Source of the DNA: Streptococcus bovimastitidis
GTDB lineage: Bacteria > Bacillota > Bacilli > Lactobacillales > Streptococcaceae
Assembly: GCF_001885095.1 (NCBI RefSeq)
Contig: NZ_LZDD01000002.1
Coordinates: 459,400 to 523,399 of the forward strand
Reading direction: 5' to 3'
DNA length: 64,000 nucleotides
Part shown: one piece after another, positions 15,435 through 27,089 of the stretch
How positions within the stretch are numbered: the first letter of the stretch is position 1
How the letters are laid out: each line of letters opens with the position of its first letter
Position numbers and translations under genes: made by a program
Notes under the pieces: model-generated
What the model was told of the DNA's origin: nothing
Seen by the model: the letters and a program-made list of their open reading frames with translations, nothing else
Database searches by the model: none

Positions 15435-17407
15435 TACTCTACCTCACTTGTTTCTCTAATGGTTTTTTCAATTGTCTCAATCAATAATTGTTTCACATCT
15501 TCAAACTTCATATTTTCAATTTGACAAGCTGCTAAGTTAAAGTGACCTCCGCCACCTAATTTTTCCATTATACGTTGAACATTGATTTTACTTCTACTTC
15601 GAGCCGAAATGACAAATCTATTCTCTTTAACCTGAACCATAGCAAAACTAGCTTCGACTCCTGCCATTGACAACATGGTGTCAGCTGCTTTACTAGCAAT
15701 AACATTGGAGTAAAGATGATTTTCAATACCAGTACCGACAATAATGTTTTCACCAATCTTTTGGCCTCTAAGAATAATTTCATTAACTTGCTTGTACTCT
15801 GTAAAGTCAGTAGCTGAAATTTGTTGAATTTCAACGCTATCACTACCCTTGTTACGTAGATAACTGGCAACGTCAAAGGTTCTACTTGTAACCCGTGTAG
15901 AGAAGTTTTTCGTGTCTAGCATAATACCAGCCATCAAAATACTTGCTTGAATCTTACTTAGTTTTTTCTTATCATTCTGGAATTGAATTAATTCTGTCAC
16001 TAACTCGGCAGCACTACTTGCGCCACTTTCAATAAAGGTCAAGATGGCATTTTCAGGGAAATCATCATCTCGACGATGGTGATCGACGACGATGACATCT
16101 TGGAACATATCGTAAAATTCTTTTGATAGTGTCAAAGATGTTTTTGAATGGTCCACCATAACCAAAAGTGAATTCTTAGTGACTAGACGCATGGCGTGTG
16201 AAACACTTATCAAGCGTGTTTTACCGTCAGCTTGTAATCGTTCAATAGCTCTTTCAATATCATGTCCCAACTCATCAGGATCATAGACTGCGAAGCTATT
16301 TTCAATAATATTACCCGCAAAGAACTGCATCCCAACTGATGCTCCTAAAGCGTCCATATCAAGTCGTTTATGCCCGATTATAAAGACATTGTCGACAGTT
16401 TTTATGCGGTCAGAAATAGCCGTCATCATTGCCCTTGTCCGTGTTCGAGAGCGTTTAACTGTAGAAACAGACCCTCCACCAAAATAAATCGGGGCTTTTC
16501 CTTCTTCGTTTTCACGGATAACCGTTTGGTCACCACCGCGAACCAAGGCAATATTGAGATTTTCTAAGGCTAACTGTCCAATTTGGTCATGATATTTTTG
16601 ACCGAAAGAGATTCCCATACTTAAGGTTAAGCGAAGTTGGTTTTCCTGAGCTTCTTTCCTAAAGGTTTCTAAAATGGCAAATTTATTATCCATTAATCCT
16701 TTCAAATTTTGATAATCTGTAAAGAAATAATAACGGTCCATATTGACACGACGATAGAAAATATGCCGTGTATCCATGAAATTAGCGATAAAATTAGCAA
16801 CGAAACTATTCACTTTTGAAATATCAGCATCTGTTAGATTGTCAGTAATCTCATCATAATTATCAATGGAGATAATACCAACAACTGGTCTTAGCATACT
16901 TGCATCCACTGTTTGACGGTTACCAATAAAAGCATCGAAGAAGTAAAAAACACCCGCAGCTTCATCAAGATAAGAAGTGTAGCGGTTGCCAGAAATTTCA
17001 AAGGTTTGCGAAATTTCACCTTGACGTTTATCTGTCAATATTTTCTGGATGGCTTGATCCTGAAAAATACCTTCTTCACTTGTGAAAATTAATTCTGCGT
17101 ATGGATTAAACCACTCAACTAAGTTATTTTCTTTATCAAACTGAATCACACCTACAGGCATCTTATCCAACAATGATTTTAAGTTGTTTTCAGTTTGTTC
17201 GTTTAATAATTCAATATGATCTAAATCGGATAATTCATAGACCTTTTTCTGATACCAAAGTAAGGACATACTAAATAAGAGCACAAGAAAAATAGCAAAC
17301 AAAGTTAAAATTTTTGATTGCATGAATGCTACACATAGTGCTAATAATCCAAATAAAATTAACCCCATCAACATAAGATGGATGGTTTCAAAACGAAATC
17401 TTTTCAT
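15434..17407 (-). CDS. gdpP: Cyclic-di-AMP phosphodiesterase GdpP
   Basis: 657 residues. Two membrane helices (about residues 8-50), a PAS-like domain, a degenerate GGDEF domain and a C-terminal DHH/DHHA1 phosphodiesterase with [31 protein letters not shown] and [10 protein letters not shown]. It hydrolyses c-di-AMP to pApA and so affects potassium, turgor and beta-lactam tolerance. I start at the ATG at 17407, which has GAGG upstream; an 11-codon longer frame overlaps the promoter. All catalytic Asp/His residues that I can see are in place. Confidence 0.95.
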   Translation of the reverse strand: MKRFRFETIHLMLMGLILFGLLALCVAFMQSKILTLFAIFLVLLFSMSLLWYQKKVYELSDLDHIELLNEQTENNLKSLLDKMPVGVIQFDKENNLVEWFNPYAELIFTSEEGIFQDQAIQKILTDKRQGEISQTFEISGNRYTSYLDEAAGVFYFFDAFIGNRQTVDASMLRPVVGIISIDNYDEITDNLTDADISKVNSFVANFIANFMDTRHIFYRRVNMDRYYFFTDYQNLKGLMDNKFAILETFRKEAQENQLRLTLSMGISFGQKYHDQIGQLALENLNIALVRGGDQTVIRENEEGKAPIYFGGGSVSTVKRSRTRTRAMMTAISDRIKTVDNVFIIGHKRLDMDALGASVGMQFFAGNIIENSFAVYDPDELGHDIERAIERLQADGKTRLISVSHAMRLVTKNSLLVMVDHSKTSLTLSKEFYDMFQDVIVVDHHRRDDDFPENAILTFIESGASSAAELVTELIQFQNDKKKLSKIQASILMAGIMLDTKNFSTRVTSRTFDVASYLRNKGSDSVEIQQISATDFTEYKQVNEIILRGQKIGENIIVGTGIENHLYSNVIASKAADTMLSMAGVEASFAMVQVKENRFVISARSRSKINVQRIMEKLGGGGHFNLAACQIENMKFEDVKQLLIETIEKTIRETSEVE

Positions 17408-17428
17408 CCTATAACCTCTTAAGCAAAT

Positions 17429-17464
17429 ATTATACCACAAAACAGCCCTGAAAAACAGAGCTGT
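17429..17464 (-). terminator. mnmG terminator with gdpP extended -10 promoter
   Basis: On the minus strand ACAGCUCUG pairs with CAGGGCUGU across five U (17442-17464) and is followed by a short T run. The sequence runs straight into TGGTATAAT (complement of 17429-17437), an extended -10 element, so mnmG ends and gdpP starts within 40 bases. Confidence 0.7.
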
Positions 17465-17494
17465 GTGTGTCTTATAAGGTTACATTTTCATGAC

Positions 17495-19396
17495 TTAAGG
17501 CAACTTTCTTTTTGCCTTACCATTTCCTTCAATGTAAACCATGAGAATTGAAATATCCGCAGGATTAACCCCTGAAATCCGACTAGCTTGTCCAATCGTT
17601 TCTGGGTTAATTTTCTTGAATTTTTGACGGGCTTCAGTAGCGATAGAATCAATAGCATCCCAATCGATGTTTTTTGGAATCCTTTTTTCTTCCATCCGCT
17701 TCATTTTTGCTACTTGATCCAAGGCTTTATTAATATAACCCTCGTATTTAATTTCTGTCTCAAGAAGCTCAATAATTTTTGAATCTAAATCTTCACTTGC
17801 AGGCCCAACAAAAGTAACGGCAGTCGCATAATCGATTTCTGGACGACGCATAAATTCTTTAGCCGTCATCGCATCTGTCAAAGGCTTGAAACCAAGTGCT
17901 TGAACCTGTTCATTAGTTTCTTTGATTGGTTTCAACTTGATACTGTCAAGTCTCTTCAACTCTGTATCAAATTGATTTTTCTTAATCTCAAACCTTGCCC
18001 AGCGCTCATCATCAACCAAACCAATCATACGGCCAATTTCAGTTAGACGCATGTCAGCATTGTCATGACGTAAAATCAAGCGATACTCAGCACGAGATGT
18101 CAACAGACGGTATGGCTCTATTGTCCCTTTGGTCACCAAATCATCGATCATAACCCCGATGTAGGCATCACTTCTTTTGAGAATTAGTTCCGGTTTACCT
18201 TGTACTTTTAGAGCAGCGTTGAGCCCTGCTACAATCCCTTGCCCAGCAGCTTCTTCGTAACCAGATGTCCCGTTGGTCTGACCAGCTGTAAAGAGGCCAG
18301 AAATAACTTTGGTCTCAAGCGTTGCGCGAAGTTGATGAGGAAGAACAATATCGTATTCAATGGCATAACCAGTTCGCATCATTTCAGCATTCTCTAAACC
18401 TTTAATCGAGTGAATCAGTTCTTTTTGGACATCCTCTGGTAAACTAGTTGACAGTCCTTGGACATAAACTTCCTCCGTATCACGACCTTCAGGTTCTAAG
18501 AATAATTGATGACGTTCTTTATCAGCAAAACGGACAATTTTATCTTCAATAGAAGGACAATAACGTGGACCAACACCCTTTACAATACCTGAAAACATTG
18601 GAGCACGGTAGAGGTTTTTATTGATAATATCGTGACTGTTTTGATTGGTATAAGTCAACCAACATGGAATTTGATTTTGTAAGTAATCCTCATCTTTAGA
18701 CATAAATGAAAAATGATTAGGTTTACTATCTCCAGGTTGAATTTCTGTTTGATCATAATCAATTGATGATGCCTTGACACGTGGAGGTGTTCCAGTTTTA
18801 AAGCGACCAATTTCAAGCCCAAGTTTTTTTAAGTTATCTGCCAAAGTTACAGAAGCTAAACTATTGTTAGGACCTGAAGAATATTTCAATTCTCCTAGAA
18901 TAATTTCACCACGTAAAGCAGTCCCGGTTGTCACAATAACGGATTTCGCAGCAAACTTTTGACCCGTCGCTGTCAAGACGCCGACAACTTGGTTGTCTTC
19001 AACTAAGATATCATCAATCATGCTTTGACGCAGGGTCAGATTCTCTTGCTTTTCAACCGTATGTTTCATCTCACGAGCATATAAAGTTTTATCAGCTTGT
19101 GCTCGTAAAGCACGGACAGCTGGACCTTTCCCTGTATTCAACATTTTCATTTGAATATAGGTTTTATCAATATTCTTGCCCATCTCACCGCCGAGTGCAT
19201 CAATTTCACGAACAACAATTCCTTTCGCTGACCCACCAATCGATGGATTACAAGGCATAAAAGCAAGCATATCTAAATTAATTGTGGCAAGCAATGTTTT
19301 ACAACCCATACGGGAAGCAGCTAAACTCGCTTCAACACCTGCGTGACCTGCACCTACAACAATAACGTCATAGGATTCTGTAAATTCATGTACCAT
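17495..19396 (-). CDS. mnmG: tRNA uridine-5-carboxymethylaminomethyl modification enzyme, FAD subunit
   Basis: 633 residues. The FAD-binding [19 protein letters not shown] lies at about residues 12-30, followed by NPSIGG-AKG and the MnmG signatures [23 protein letters not shown] and [21 protein letters not shown]. With MnmE it modifies the wobble uridine of several tRNAs. Older name gidA. The frameshifted NUDIX gene ends only 12 bases upstream on the same strand, so mnmG may have been the second gene of that transcript. Confidence 0.97.
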   Translation of the reverse strand: MVHEFTESYDVIVVGAGHAGVEASLAASRMGCKTLLATINLDMLAFMPCNPSIGGSAKGIVVREIDALGGEMGKNIDKTYIQMKMLNTGKGPAVRALRAQADKTLYAREMKHTVEKQENLTLRQSMIDDILVEDNQVVGVLTATGQKFAAKSVIVTTGTALRGEIILGELKYSSGPNNSLASVTLADNLKKLGLEIGRFKTGTPPRVKASSIDYDQTEIQPGDSKPNHFSFMSKDEDYLQNQIPCWLTYTNQNSHDIINKNLYRAPMFSGIVKGVGPRYCPSIEDKIVRFADKERHQLFLEPEGRDTEEVYVQGLSTSLPEDVQKELIHSIKGLENAEMMRTGYAIEYDIVLPHQLRATLETKVISGLFTAGQTNGTSGYEEAAGQGIVAGLNAALKVQGKPELILKRSDAYIGVMIDDLVTKGTIEPYRLLTSRAEYRLILRHDNADMRLTEIGRMIGLVDDERWARFEIKKNQFDTELKRLDSIKLKPIKETNEQVQALGFKPLTDAMTAKEFMRRPEIDYATAVTFVGPASEDLDSKIIELLETEIKYEGYINKALDQVAKMKRMEEKRIPKNIDWDAIDSIATEARQKFKKINPETIGQASRISGVNPADISILMVYIEGNGKAKRKLP

Positions 19397-19408
19397 TTTT
19401 TTCCTCTT

Positions 19409-19859
19409 TTACTTATTAATAACGTGTTTTAATTGACAATTCCAATTTGGCAACTCCGTTTTCAAAAATTCCGGAACCAAATCAATTTCATCCAGTTTGT
19501 TTATCTCAACCCATTCACAGACTTGAACTTTAGAACCTTCTTGCATTTTCAAGTCTGGTTCTTCCTTTGGAGAAACGATATAATGAAATTCAATATTGTG
19601 CCAGCTTACATCTTCTTCGAAAAAATAATTTTCGACGATAAATGCTAATTTATCAATTACAACAATACCAACTTCTTCCTTTGTTTCACGTGAAACAGCA
19701 CTTTCGGTTGTTTCCCCTATTTTTACAGCCCCACCTTAATGAATAATAACGATTATTGTTATCCTTTGTTAGAAAGATTTTCTCGTCTTTTATAATCAAA
19801 GCAGTCGCTCTAACAGAAACTACAATATTGTTTAACTTATATCTAAAATCTAAATCCAC
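19409..19859 (-). pseudogene. Frameshifted NUDIX hydrolase gene
   Basis: Read from a GTG at 19859 (AGGAG six bases before it) the frame encodes VDLDFRYKLNNIVVSVRATALIIKDEKIF and stays open to the NUDIX box. There one extra T in the TT at 19736-19737 breaks it: removing it restores GGAVKIGETTESAVSRETKEEVGI and an open frame to the TAA at 19409-19411. The length is 451 bases, that is 150 codons plus one. The repaired protein resembles NUDIX hydrolases that act on nucleotides. Expression as written stops at a TGA in the parS. A sequencing error cannot be excluded. Confidence 0.8.
19682..19697. promoter_or_regulatory. parS site (perfect)
   Basis: TGTTTCACGTGAAACA, a perfect 16-base palindrome identical to the Firmicute parS consensus. 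It lies inside the NUDIX pseudogene, about 26 kb left of dnaA, and is the expected nucleation site for the ParB encoded at 45026. Confidence 0.92.
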
Positions 19860-20025
19860 AATATTCTCCTAAAATAAGCAGAAAAATAGCCAAAACCCTC
19901 GAAAACTGTACGCCAAAAAGACTTACAATTTCCATGAGCTTTGACCATCATTGAAATATGTTAATAGTATTTTATCAAAATGACTTAAATTGTCAAATAT
20001 AATATTAAATAATTCCGTCAATTTT

Positions 20026-20075
20026 ATTGACAGTATTGTTAAGATTATTGACAATTTTGTAAACGTCTTGTCAAT
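20026..20075. promoter_or_regulatory. Inverted-repeat motif B (shared with 34063-34103)
   Basis: ATTGACAAT (20047-20055), 11 bases, then CTTGTCAAT (20067-20075), with one more ATTGACAGT at 20026-20034. The 29-base core matches, at 24 of 29 positions including part of the spacer (TGTAAA), a motif in front of the transporter gene at 33179-34039. It is operator-like. It lies between the mnmA stop codon and the NUDIX pseudogene, a stretch of 248 bases with no other gene. Confidence 0.6.
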
Positions 20076-20107
20076 GACATATGTATAGCTTCCTAGGTCC
20101 ACAAATC

Positions 20108-21250
<1,143 letters not shown>

Positions 21251-21258
21251 TTAACGTA

Positions 21259-21300
21259 CGATTTGAAGGTCGTCGTTTCCAAAAGTCGATTTGAAGGTCG
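21259..21300. repeat. 14-bp direct repeat upstream of mnmA
   Basis: CGATTTGAAGGTCG occurs at 21259-21272 and again at 21287-21300, 28 bases apart, with a partial third unit (GATTTTGAAGCG) at 21300-21311. It lies in the 250-base gap between the divergent mnmA and sdaAB genes, within the likely mnmA leader. The rest of the gap is very AT-rich with a TATAAT at about 21450 that may serve sdaAB. Confidence 0.7.
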
Positions 21301-21482
21301 ATTTTGAAGCGTCTTTGACGCAAAGTCTATTATAACAAGTTATGACATGAAATCAACTAGTTCACACTAATACTATATTATTTTTATAAAATAATATATT
21401 TTTCTATAAAAATCTATAAAAAATGAGGAAATTTTCTTATTGTTTGTTATAATAAACGTAAAGTAAAACTATGGGAGAAATT

Positions 21483-22154
21483 ATGAAAACACAAAAATTT
21501 CAATCTGTCTTTGACATTATTGGGCCAGTTATGATCGGTCCTTCAAGTAGTCATACAGCAGGTGCAGTTAGAATAGGAAAGGTTGTATATTCAATTTTTG
21601 GCGAAATTCCAGATGAAGTCACTTTCCATCTCTATAACTCTTTTGCCAAAACTTACCAAGGTCATGGAACTGACAAAGCTTTAGTTGCAGGTATCATGGG
21701 AATGGATACAGACAATCCTGACATCAAGAATTCACTAGAAATTGCTCATCAAAGAGGCATTCGGATTTACTGGGACATCTTAAAAGATAGCAATGCTCCA
21801 CATCCTAATACTGTAAAGATCACTGTCAATAAGGATGATAAAAATATGAGTATTACAGGAGTGTCAATTGGTGGTGGAAATATCCAAGTAACAGAATTAA
21901 ACGGTTTTTCTGTTTCACTGTCAATGAATACCCCAACCTTAATCATTGTCCATCAAGATATTCCAGGGATGATTGCACGCGTTACTGATATTTTATCTGA
22001 GTATGAGATTAACATCGCTCAAATGAATGTTACGAGGGAAAGTGCTGGCGAAAAAGCCATTATGATAATTGAAGTTGATACTCGTGATTGTCAAGATGCT
22101 GTCAAGAAGATAGAAAAAATTTCACATTTACATAATGTCAATTTCTTTGACTAG
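21483..22154 (+). CDS. sdaAB: L-serine dehydratase, beta subunit
   Basis: 223 residues. FDIIGPVMIGPSSSHTAGAVRIGKVVY is the family signature; the C-terminal third (about residues 145-220) is an ACT domain with IPGMIARVTDILSEYEINIAQMNV. With the alpha subunit it converts L-serine to pyruvate and ammonia with a 4Fe-4S cluster. I start at 21483 because GGGAGA lies seven bases upstream; an ATG at 21471 is part of that site. sdaAA follows after 12 bases. Confidence 0.95.
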   Translation: MKTQKFQSVFDIIGPVMIGPSSSHTAGAVRIGKVVYSIFGEIPDEVTFHLYNSFAKTYQGHGTDKALVAGIMGMDTDNPDIKNSLEIAHQRGIRIYWDILKDSNAPHPNTVKITVNKDDKNMSITGVSIGGGNIQVTELNGFSVSLSMNTPTLIIVHQDIPGMIARVTDILSEYEINIAQMNVTRESAGEKAIMIIEVDTRDCQDAVKKIEKISHLHNVNFFD

Positions 22155-22166
22155 AGGGAATAGAAA

Positions 22167-23039
22167 ATGTTTTTTACTATAGAAGAGCTTGTTCAACAAG
22201 CTGATGAAAAATTTGAAGGTAATGTGGCTGAATTAATGATTGCCACTGAAATGGAAGTTACAGGCCGAACTAGGGATGAGATTATTTACATCATGAGCCG
22301 TAACCTTGAGGTGATGAAGGAGTCAGTTGTCAATGGCTTGACACCAAGTAAATCAATTTCTGGTTTGACAGGTGGAGATGCCCTTAAAATGGATATCTAT
22401 CTCAAATCTGGAAAGTCAATTGCGGATACAACTGTCCTTACTGCTGTTAGAAATGCTATGGCTGTCAATGAGTTAAATGCCAAAATGGGACTAGTATGTG
22501 CTACACCTACAGCTGGATCTGCTGGTTGTCTCCCTGCAGTACTGTCAACAGCAATTGACAAACTCAAATTAACTGAAGAAGAACAACTTGATTTCTTGTT
22601 TACAGCAGGTGCATTTGGTCTTGTTATTGGTAATAACGCATCTATTTCCGGAGCAGAAGGAGGCTGTCAAGCAGAAGTTGGTTCAGCATCAGCTATGAGT
22701 GCAGCTGCCTTAGTAAAAGCAGCTGGTGGAACAGCATTTGAAGCTAGTCAAGCCATTGCTTTTGTTATTAAGAATATGTTGGGACTAATCTGCGATCCCG
22801 TAGCAGGCCTTGTAGAAGTCCCATGTGTTAAACGAAATGCTTTAGGTTCAAGCTTTGCAATTATCGCTGCTGACATGGCACTTGCTGGGATAAAATCTCA
22901 AATCCCTGTAGATGAAGTTATTGATGCCATGTATCAAGTTGGATCAGCTTTACCAACTGCATTTAGAGAAACAGCAGAAGGTGGTCTGGCAGCAACACCA
23001 ACTGGTCGACGTTACAGTAAAGAAATTTTTGGTGAGTAA
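22167..23039 (+). CDS. sdaAA: L-serine dehydratase, alpha subunit
   Basis: 290 residues, the usual alpha-subunit length. TPTAGSAGCLPAV, EGGCQAEVGSASAMSAA and GLICDPVAGLVEVPC hold the cysteines that bind the 4Fe-4S cluster at the serine site. The gene is preceded by AGAGGG and is followed after four bases by a HAD phosphatase gene, so all three are likely one transcript. Confidence 0.95.
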   Translation: MFFTIEELVQQADEKFEGNVAELMIATEMEVTGRTRDEIIYIMSRNLEVMKESVVNGLTPSKSISGLTGGDALKMDIYLKSGKSIADTTVLTAVRNAMAVNELNAKMGLVCATPTAGSAGCLPAVLSTAIDKLKLTEEEQLDFLFTAGAFGLVIGNNASISGAEGGCQAEVGSASAMSAAALVKAAGGTAFEASQAIAFVIKNMLGLICDPVAGLVEVPCVKRNALGSSFAIIAADMALAGIKSQIPVDEVIDAMYQVGSALPTAFRETAEGGLAATPTGRRYSKEIFGE

Positions 23040-23043
23040 AGCC

Positions 23044-23670
23044 ATGAAAAATCTTTTATTTGATTTAGATGGAACTTTAGTTGATTCTAGTCAAGGAATA
23101 ATCAATGCCTTTACATATACTTTTACAGAGTTGAATTTGGAAGTTCCTGATGTCAAAGTTCTGTCAACTTTTATAGGACCACCTCTTGAAACGACATTTG
23201 ACAACTTCTTTACAGATAAAGCACAAGTTGAAATTGCCATCCAGCATTTTAGAGAATTCTATAAAAAAGAAGGCGTCTATCAAGTTCACCTTTACAAAGG
23301 TATCCCAGAGTTGTTGGATAAGCTAAAGTCTTCAGAATACACCCTGTACGTTACCACTAGTAAGCATGAGCCGATGGCTATCCATATGCTAGAAGAACTA
23401 GGGATTGACAACTACTTTACAAACATTTATGGTTCCATGGCTAATCGTTTTGTTAAAGCAGACGTTGTTAAAGCATGTCTTGAAGAAGAAACATTAGATA
23501 CTGACCAAACAGTAATCATTGGAGACACTCAATTTGATATTATTGGTGGAAAAGTGGCCGGAATCAACACACTCGGCGTAACATGGGGATTTGGAACAGA
23601 ATCAGACTTAATAATAGCTGACGCTGATCAAATTGCTCATAGCCCTAAAGAGATTCTAAGCCTGCTATAA
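23044..23670 (+). CDS. HAD-family hydrolase (phosphoglycolate phosphatase-like)
   Basis: 208 residues. LFDLDGTLVDSSQG is motif I with both aspartates, YVTTSKHEP is motif II/III and IIGDTQFDIIGG motif IV; the small cap lies at about residues 18-75. The ATG at 23044 immediately follows sdaAA. An upstream extension in this frame overlaps the sdaAA coding region and is not needed. Substrate unknown; annotated relatives are called GPH, and any small phosphate ester is possible. Confidence 0.85.
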   Translation: MKNLLFDLDGTLVDSSQGIINAFTYTFTELNLEVPDVKVLSTFIGPPLETTFDNFFTDKAQVEIAIQHFREFYKKEGVYQVHLYKGIPELLDKLKSSEYTLYVTTSKHEPMAIHMLEELGIDNYFTNIYGSMANRFVKADVVKACLEEETLDTDQTVIIGDTQFDIIGGKVAGINTLGVTWGFGTESDLIIADADQIAHSPKEILSLL

Positions 23671-23684
23671 TTCATCAAATCGAA

Positions 23685-23711
23685 AAAACCACTCAATTAA
23701 TGGGTGGTTTA
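23685..23711 (+). terminator. Terminator after the serine dehydratase operon
   Basis: AAACCACTCA pairs with TGGGTGGTTT across AATTAA (one G-T type pair). The following sequence is only moderately T-rich, so efficiency is uncertain. Confidence 0.6.
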
Positions 23712-23791
23712 TTTGTATACAACTTTTCACAAAAATATTTTAGTTTGAAGAATAAACAATATCATCAATTATTTGATTTGAAAGAAAAAAA

Positions 23792-23819
23792 GAAGCAGTA
23801 GACCTAAGTCTATTGCTTC
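23792..23819 (-). terminator. Terminator of the lysozyme-like surface protein gene
   Basis: GAAGCAGTAGAC pairs with GTCTATTGCTTC (one G-U pair); on the minus strand the hairpin is followed by six or more T. It is placed right after the leftward gene at 23828. Confidence 0.85.
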
Positions 23820-23827
23820 ATTCGTTT

Positions 23828-24484
23828 TTAATAACCCCAAGCTGATAAACCTTGAGCATTATAAGCTTTTGTTGCGGCATTAATTTGATCTTGAACAGTT
23901 GCTGTTGAACCCCAACCTGGCATAGTTTGGAATAAACCTGAAGCACCTGATGCATTAGAAACATTTGGATTACCATTTGATTCACGTGCAATAATCGCTT
24001 CCCAAGTTGATTGTGGAACACCTGTTGCTGCTGCCATTTGAGCAGCTGCTTGACTTCCAACAACTCCTGCTGAGTTTCCGTTAGCTAAGTATCCTGAAGC
24101 AGGCGCTGCATACTGTTGTGCAGGTGCTTGCTGAGCAGGTGCTTGTGCAACTGGTGCTGCTTGTGTTGCCTCTTGGGCAGGAGCAGCTGCAGTTTGATCA
24201 CTTGCAGGAACTGATTGCTCTGGATTTGATTCAGCTACTTTAGCTTCTGTTGATGAACTAGACTTGCTTGAAGATGAACTTGGTTTTTCTTCTTTTTTCG
24301 CAGTTGAACTAGTTGAAGTTGTTTTAGTTACTTTTTTGACTACTTTAGTTTCAGAATCTTTTGCAAATGATTCAGTATCAACTTTTTTACTTGAAAAAGC
24401 GAAGATAACTGCAACAATTGCGATAGCAAATGCTAATACCCCAAAACTAACATAACGTTTCTTTAAATTTTCATTTTTAAACAT
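23828..24484 (-). CDS. Secreted lysozyme-like (transglycosylase/APF-type) protein
   Basis: 218 residues. One membrane helix or signal (about residues 13-32), a low-complexity Ser/Thr/Lys then Ala/Pro/Gln linker (about 45-130), and a C-terminal goose-lysozyme-like domain with [30 protein letters not shown], which contains the catalytic glutamate (RES). It ends [10 protein letters not shown], as in Sceptre/IsaA/APF-like proteins of Gram-positive bacteria. It probably cleaves or remodels peptidoglycan outside the cell. I use the ATG at 24484, with AGAGGTG upstream. Whether the helix is cleaved is unclear. Confidence 0.85.
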   Translation of the reverse strand: MFKNENLKKRYVSFGVLAFAIAIVAVIFAFSSKKVDTESFAKDSETKVVKKVTKTTSTSSTAKKEEKPSSSSSKSSSSTEAKVAESNPEQSVPASDQTAAAPAQEATQAAPVAQAPAQQAPAQQYAAPASGYLANGNSAGVVGSQAAAQMAAATGVPQSTWEAIIARESNGNPNVSNASGASGLFQTMPGWGSTATVQDQINAATKAYNAQGLSAWGY

Positions 24485-24635
24485 ATAATACACCTCTTTT
24501 TTCTCCAAATACCATAATAACCTAAGTATGTTACTTGTCTATAGAAGTTATATTAAAAATATTACAGGAATATTTTGATTATAAGAATTTCTGAATTATT
24601 ACCATAGAAAGATAATAATTTACTACATGTAGTTC

Positions 24636-25436
24636 TTATTTTGGACTTTTTAGAAAAAATAGCACAAGACCTAATAATATCATCAGGATAATCACTAGCC
24701 AGTCTTTAAATGTCCATTTTAATATTCTAAATTTAGTCCTACCTTCACCACCTTTATATCCCCTTGATTCCATAGCGATTGCAAGTGCATCTGCACGCTT
24801 GAAACTAGAAGCGAAAAGTGGAATTAAAATAGGAATAATCGATTTAACCCTTTGAATTAAATGTCCTTCACCAAAATCAACACCTCTTGCCTTCTGAGCA
24901 TTCATAATACGCGTTGTATCATCCATAAGGGTTGGGACAAAGCGCAAACTTAATGAAAGCATAAGACCTATCTCATGCGCAGGAACTTTAATAATCTTCA
25001 ATGGTTTTAATAAGGATTCCACTGCATCAGAGAGATTCAAGGGAGTAGTGGTAAGAGTTAGAAGGGTTGAGAAAAATATAATTAAAATAAAACGCATGAA
25101 AATTAAGAGTGCTTGACTCAAACCAAAACTTGTTATTTTTATAATCCAAAATTGGAATAATACTTGTCCACCCTGAGTAAATAATATTTGAAAAATTGTA
25201 GTGAATAAAATGATTCCAATCATTGGTTTTAAACCATTTAAGAAGAATGACAATTTTACTTGAGAAAGTAGTACTGCTATGATGGTTAACGTAAACATGA
25301 TTGCATTTGTCACAAAATTATTTGCCCAAAAAATAATGATAATATATATCATCATGGCAATGAGCTTACTTCTAGGATCCAGACGGTGAATGATAGAATT
25401 GCCAGGAATATAACGACCTAAAATAAGTTTATCCAT
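24636..25436 (-). CDS. ecfT: ECF transporter transmembrane subunit
   Basis: 266 residues with five to six helices. [15 protein letters not shown] near the N-terminus and the two coupling segments ARGVDF and [13 protein letters not shown] (about residues 185 and 225) are the EcfT signatures that contact the ATPases. It forms the shared energising module for vitamin uptake with the two genes upstream; the substrate-binding S components must lie elsewhere. It overlaps ecfA2 by eight bases. Confidence 0.95.
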   Translation of the reverse strand: MDKLILGRYIPGNSIIHRLDPRSKLIAMMIYIIIIFWANNFVTNAIMFTLTIIAVLLSQVKLSFFLNGLKPMIGIILFTTIFQILFTQGGQVLFQFWIIKITSFGLSQALLIFMRFILIIFFSTLLTLTTTPLNLSDAVESLLKPLKIIKVPAHEIGLMLSLSLRFVPTLMDDTTRIMNAQKARGVDFGEGHLIQRVKSIIPILIPLFASSFKRADALAIAMESRGYKGGEGRTKFRILKWTFKDWLVIILMILLGLVLFFLKSPK

Positions 25437-26271
25437 GCTTCAATTCCTCCCTAAGTTCATCCAAGGTAATAGGTAAGCTTGGAAATTTTTTACCTTTTAA
25501 GGCTAATTGATTGGCGAATTGGGTTATTTTAGGAACACCTAGTTGTTTTGATTCTAATAGTTCTACATTTTGAAAAATATCCTTTGGAATACCAGATAAA
25601 ATTATTTTACCTTTTTCAAGTACATAGACTTTAGTTGCAAAGTTAGCAACATCATCCATTAAATGAGTTACTAAAACGATTGTCATCCCAGAGTCATGTA
25701 ATTTTTTAAATAGCGACATTAATTCTCGTCTTCCTTTAGGATCTAACCCTGCAGTTGGCTCATCTAAAACAAGAACTTTAGGTTCCATTGCTAATATACC
25801 TGCAATGGCAACCCGTCTCATCTGACCTCCAGATAATTCAAAAGGATTTTTTTCAAATAAATCTTCTGAAATACCAACCAAGGCTAATTTTTCACGAGCA
25901 ATTCTCTCTGCATTATCTTTAGACACACCAAAATTTTGAGGTCCAAAAGCGACATCTTTTAGGACAGTTTCTTCAAATAGTTGACTTTCTGGAAACTGAA
26001 AAACTAAGCCAACTTCTTTACGAATTTGTTTAATGTCTTTATTTTTAGATTGACTTGTTATTATTTTTCCATCAACAGTTACACGGCCAGTTGTCGGAAC
26101 TAATAAACCATTCAATAATTGCATGATAGTTGATTTTCCAGAACCAGTATGTCCAATAAAAGCTGTATAAGAACCATCTTCTATATCAAGATTAACGTCA
26201 AAAAGGGCACGCCCTTCAAAAGGGGTCCCTTCCTGGTAGGTAAAACTTACATCTTGGAAATTAATTGCCAT
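25429..26271 (-). CDS. ecfA2: ECF transporter ATPase EcfA2
   Basis: 280 residues. Walker [10 protein letters not shown] at about residues 39-47, Q-loop [13 protein letters not shown], signature LSGGQMRRV and Walker [14 protein letters not shown], followed by the C-terminal extension typical of ECF ATPases. Second in the ecfA1-ecfA2-ecfT order, overlapping ecfA1 by 25 bases. Confidence 0.95.
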   Translation of the reverse strand: MAINFQDVSFTYQEGTPFEGRALFDVNLDIEDGSYTAFIGHTGSGKSTIMQLLNGLLVPTTGRVTVDGKIITSQSKNKDIKQIRKEVGLVFQFPESQLFEETVLKDVAFGPQNFGVSKDNAERIAREKLALVGISEDLFEKNPFELSGGQMRRVAIAGILAMEPKVLVLDEPTAGLDPKGRRELMSLFKKLHDSGMTIVLVTHLMDDVANFATKVYVLEKGKIILSGIPKDIFQNVELLESKQLGVPKITQFANQLALKGKKFPSLPITLDELREELKHG

Positions 26272-27086
26272 AATTGATTTTCTAATTCCTTTTCTGACAG
26301 ATAGTCTTCACTAATCGTAAAGCCATCTTCTTTAAGCGTCTTAATGAGATTACTTGTAAAAGGGATATCCAAACCTAAATTTAAGAGCTGGTCTCCTCTA
26401 GCAAAAAGTTCTCTAGGTGTCGAGCTAGACTCAACTTGACCGTTTTTCATCACTAAAACACGATCGCTTAAAGCAACCTCGTCTAAATCATGTGTAATTG
26501 AAACAACGGTCAATTGATAATCTTCTCTGATTGCTTTTATTGTTTTGATCAGCTCTAAACGTCCTTTAGGATCTAACATACTTGTCGACTCGTCTAAAAC
26601 AATTATCATAGGTCGCATTGCTATTGCTCCAGCAATTGCAACTCTTTGCTTTTGTCCACCCGATAAACGAGCTGGTTCTCGAGTTTTAAATTCCGACATT
26701 CCAACTAACTGTAAGGCCTGGTCAACTCTCTCTACCATTTCCTGATGAGAGACACCTTTATTCTCTAATCCAAAGGCGACATCATCTTCAACAGTTGCAC
26801 CAACAAATTGATTATCAGGGTTTTGAAAAACCATCCCAATTTTTTGTCTGATATCCCAGACATTATTTTCTGATAAAAGATCACCATCAATGTGAATCGT
26901 TCCAGACTCTGGAGCTAAAAGACCATTTAAGAGGCGAACAGTTGTTGATTTTCCAGAACCATTATGGCCAATAATCGATAACCACTCACCTTGTTTCACG
27001 TGAAACGAAACATCGTCTAAGGTATAGGATTCTTGATTTTCTTGGTATTTGAATTTTATATTTCTAACTTCAATAATATTTGACAT
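26247..27086 (-). CDS. ecfA1: ECF transporter ATPase EcfA1
   Basis: 279 residues. Walker [33 protein letters not shown] (the Q-loop characteristic of EcfA1), LSGGQKQRV and [11 protein letters not shown]. The Walker B glutamate is followed by S rather than P, a usual EcfA1 feature. The gene starts three bases after pgsA ends, so the ECF genes share a transcript with pgsA and rodZ. A parS-like site lies in its first 95 bases. Confidence 0.95.
   Translation of the reverse strand: MSNIIEVRNIKFKYQENQESYTLDDVSFHVKQGEWLSIIGHNGSGKSTTVRLLNGLLAPESGTIHIDGDLLSENNVWDIRQKIGMVFQNPDNQFVGATVEDDVAFGLENKGVSHQEMVERVDQALQLVGMSEFKTREPARLSGGQKQRVAIAGAIAMRPMIIVLDESTSMLDPKGRLELIKTIKAIREDYQLTVVSITHDLDEVALSDRVLVMKNGQVESSSTPRELFARGDQLLNLGLDIPFTSNLIKTLKEDGFTISEDYLSEKELENQLWQLISKM
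26993..27008. promoter_or_regulatory. parS site (one mismatch)
   Basis: TGTTTCACGTGAAACG, 15 of 16 bases of the parS consensus, inside the 5' end of ecfA1. It is about 19 kb left of dnaA and is one of three good sites for the ParB encoded at 45026. Confidence 0.85.
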
Positions 27087-27089
27087 GCT

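Noticed and set aside
19433..19648. 71-codon plus-strand frame
   Set aside because: It is the antisense of the NUDIX pseudogene, whose repaired frame reads as a real family.
22912..23043. Longer start for the HAD phosphatase
   Set aside because: The extra 44 codons overlap sdaAA in another frame and precede the motif FDLDGT, which normally begins at residue 5 or so.
24490..24560. Possible WalR (VicR) box upstream of the lysozyme-like gene
   Set aside because: Such genes are often in the WalRK regulon, but I find only one good half-site (TGTAAT) and no second at the right spacing.
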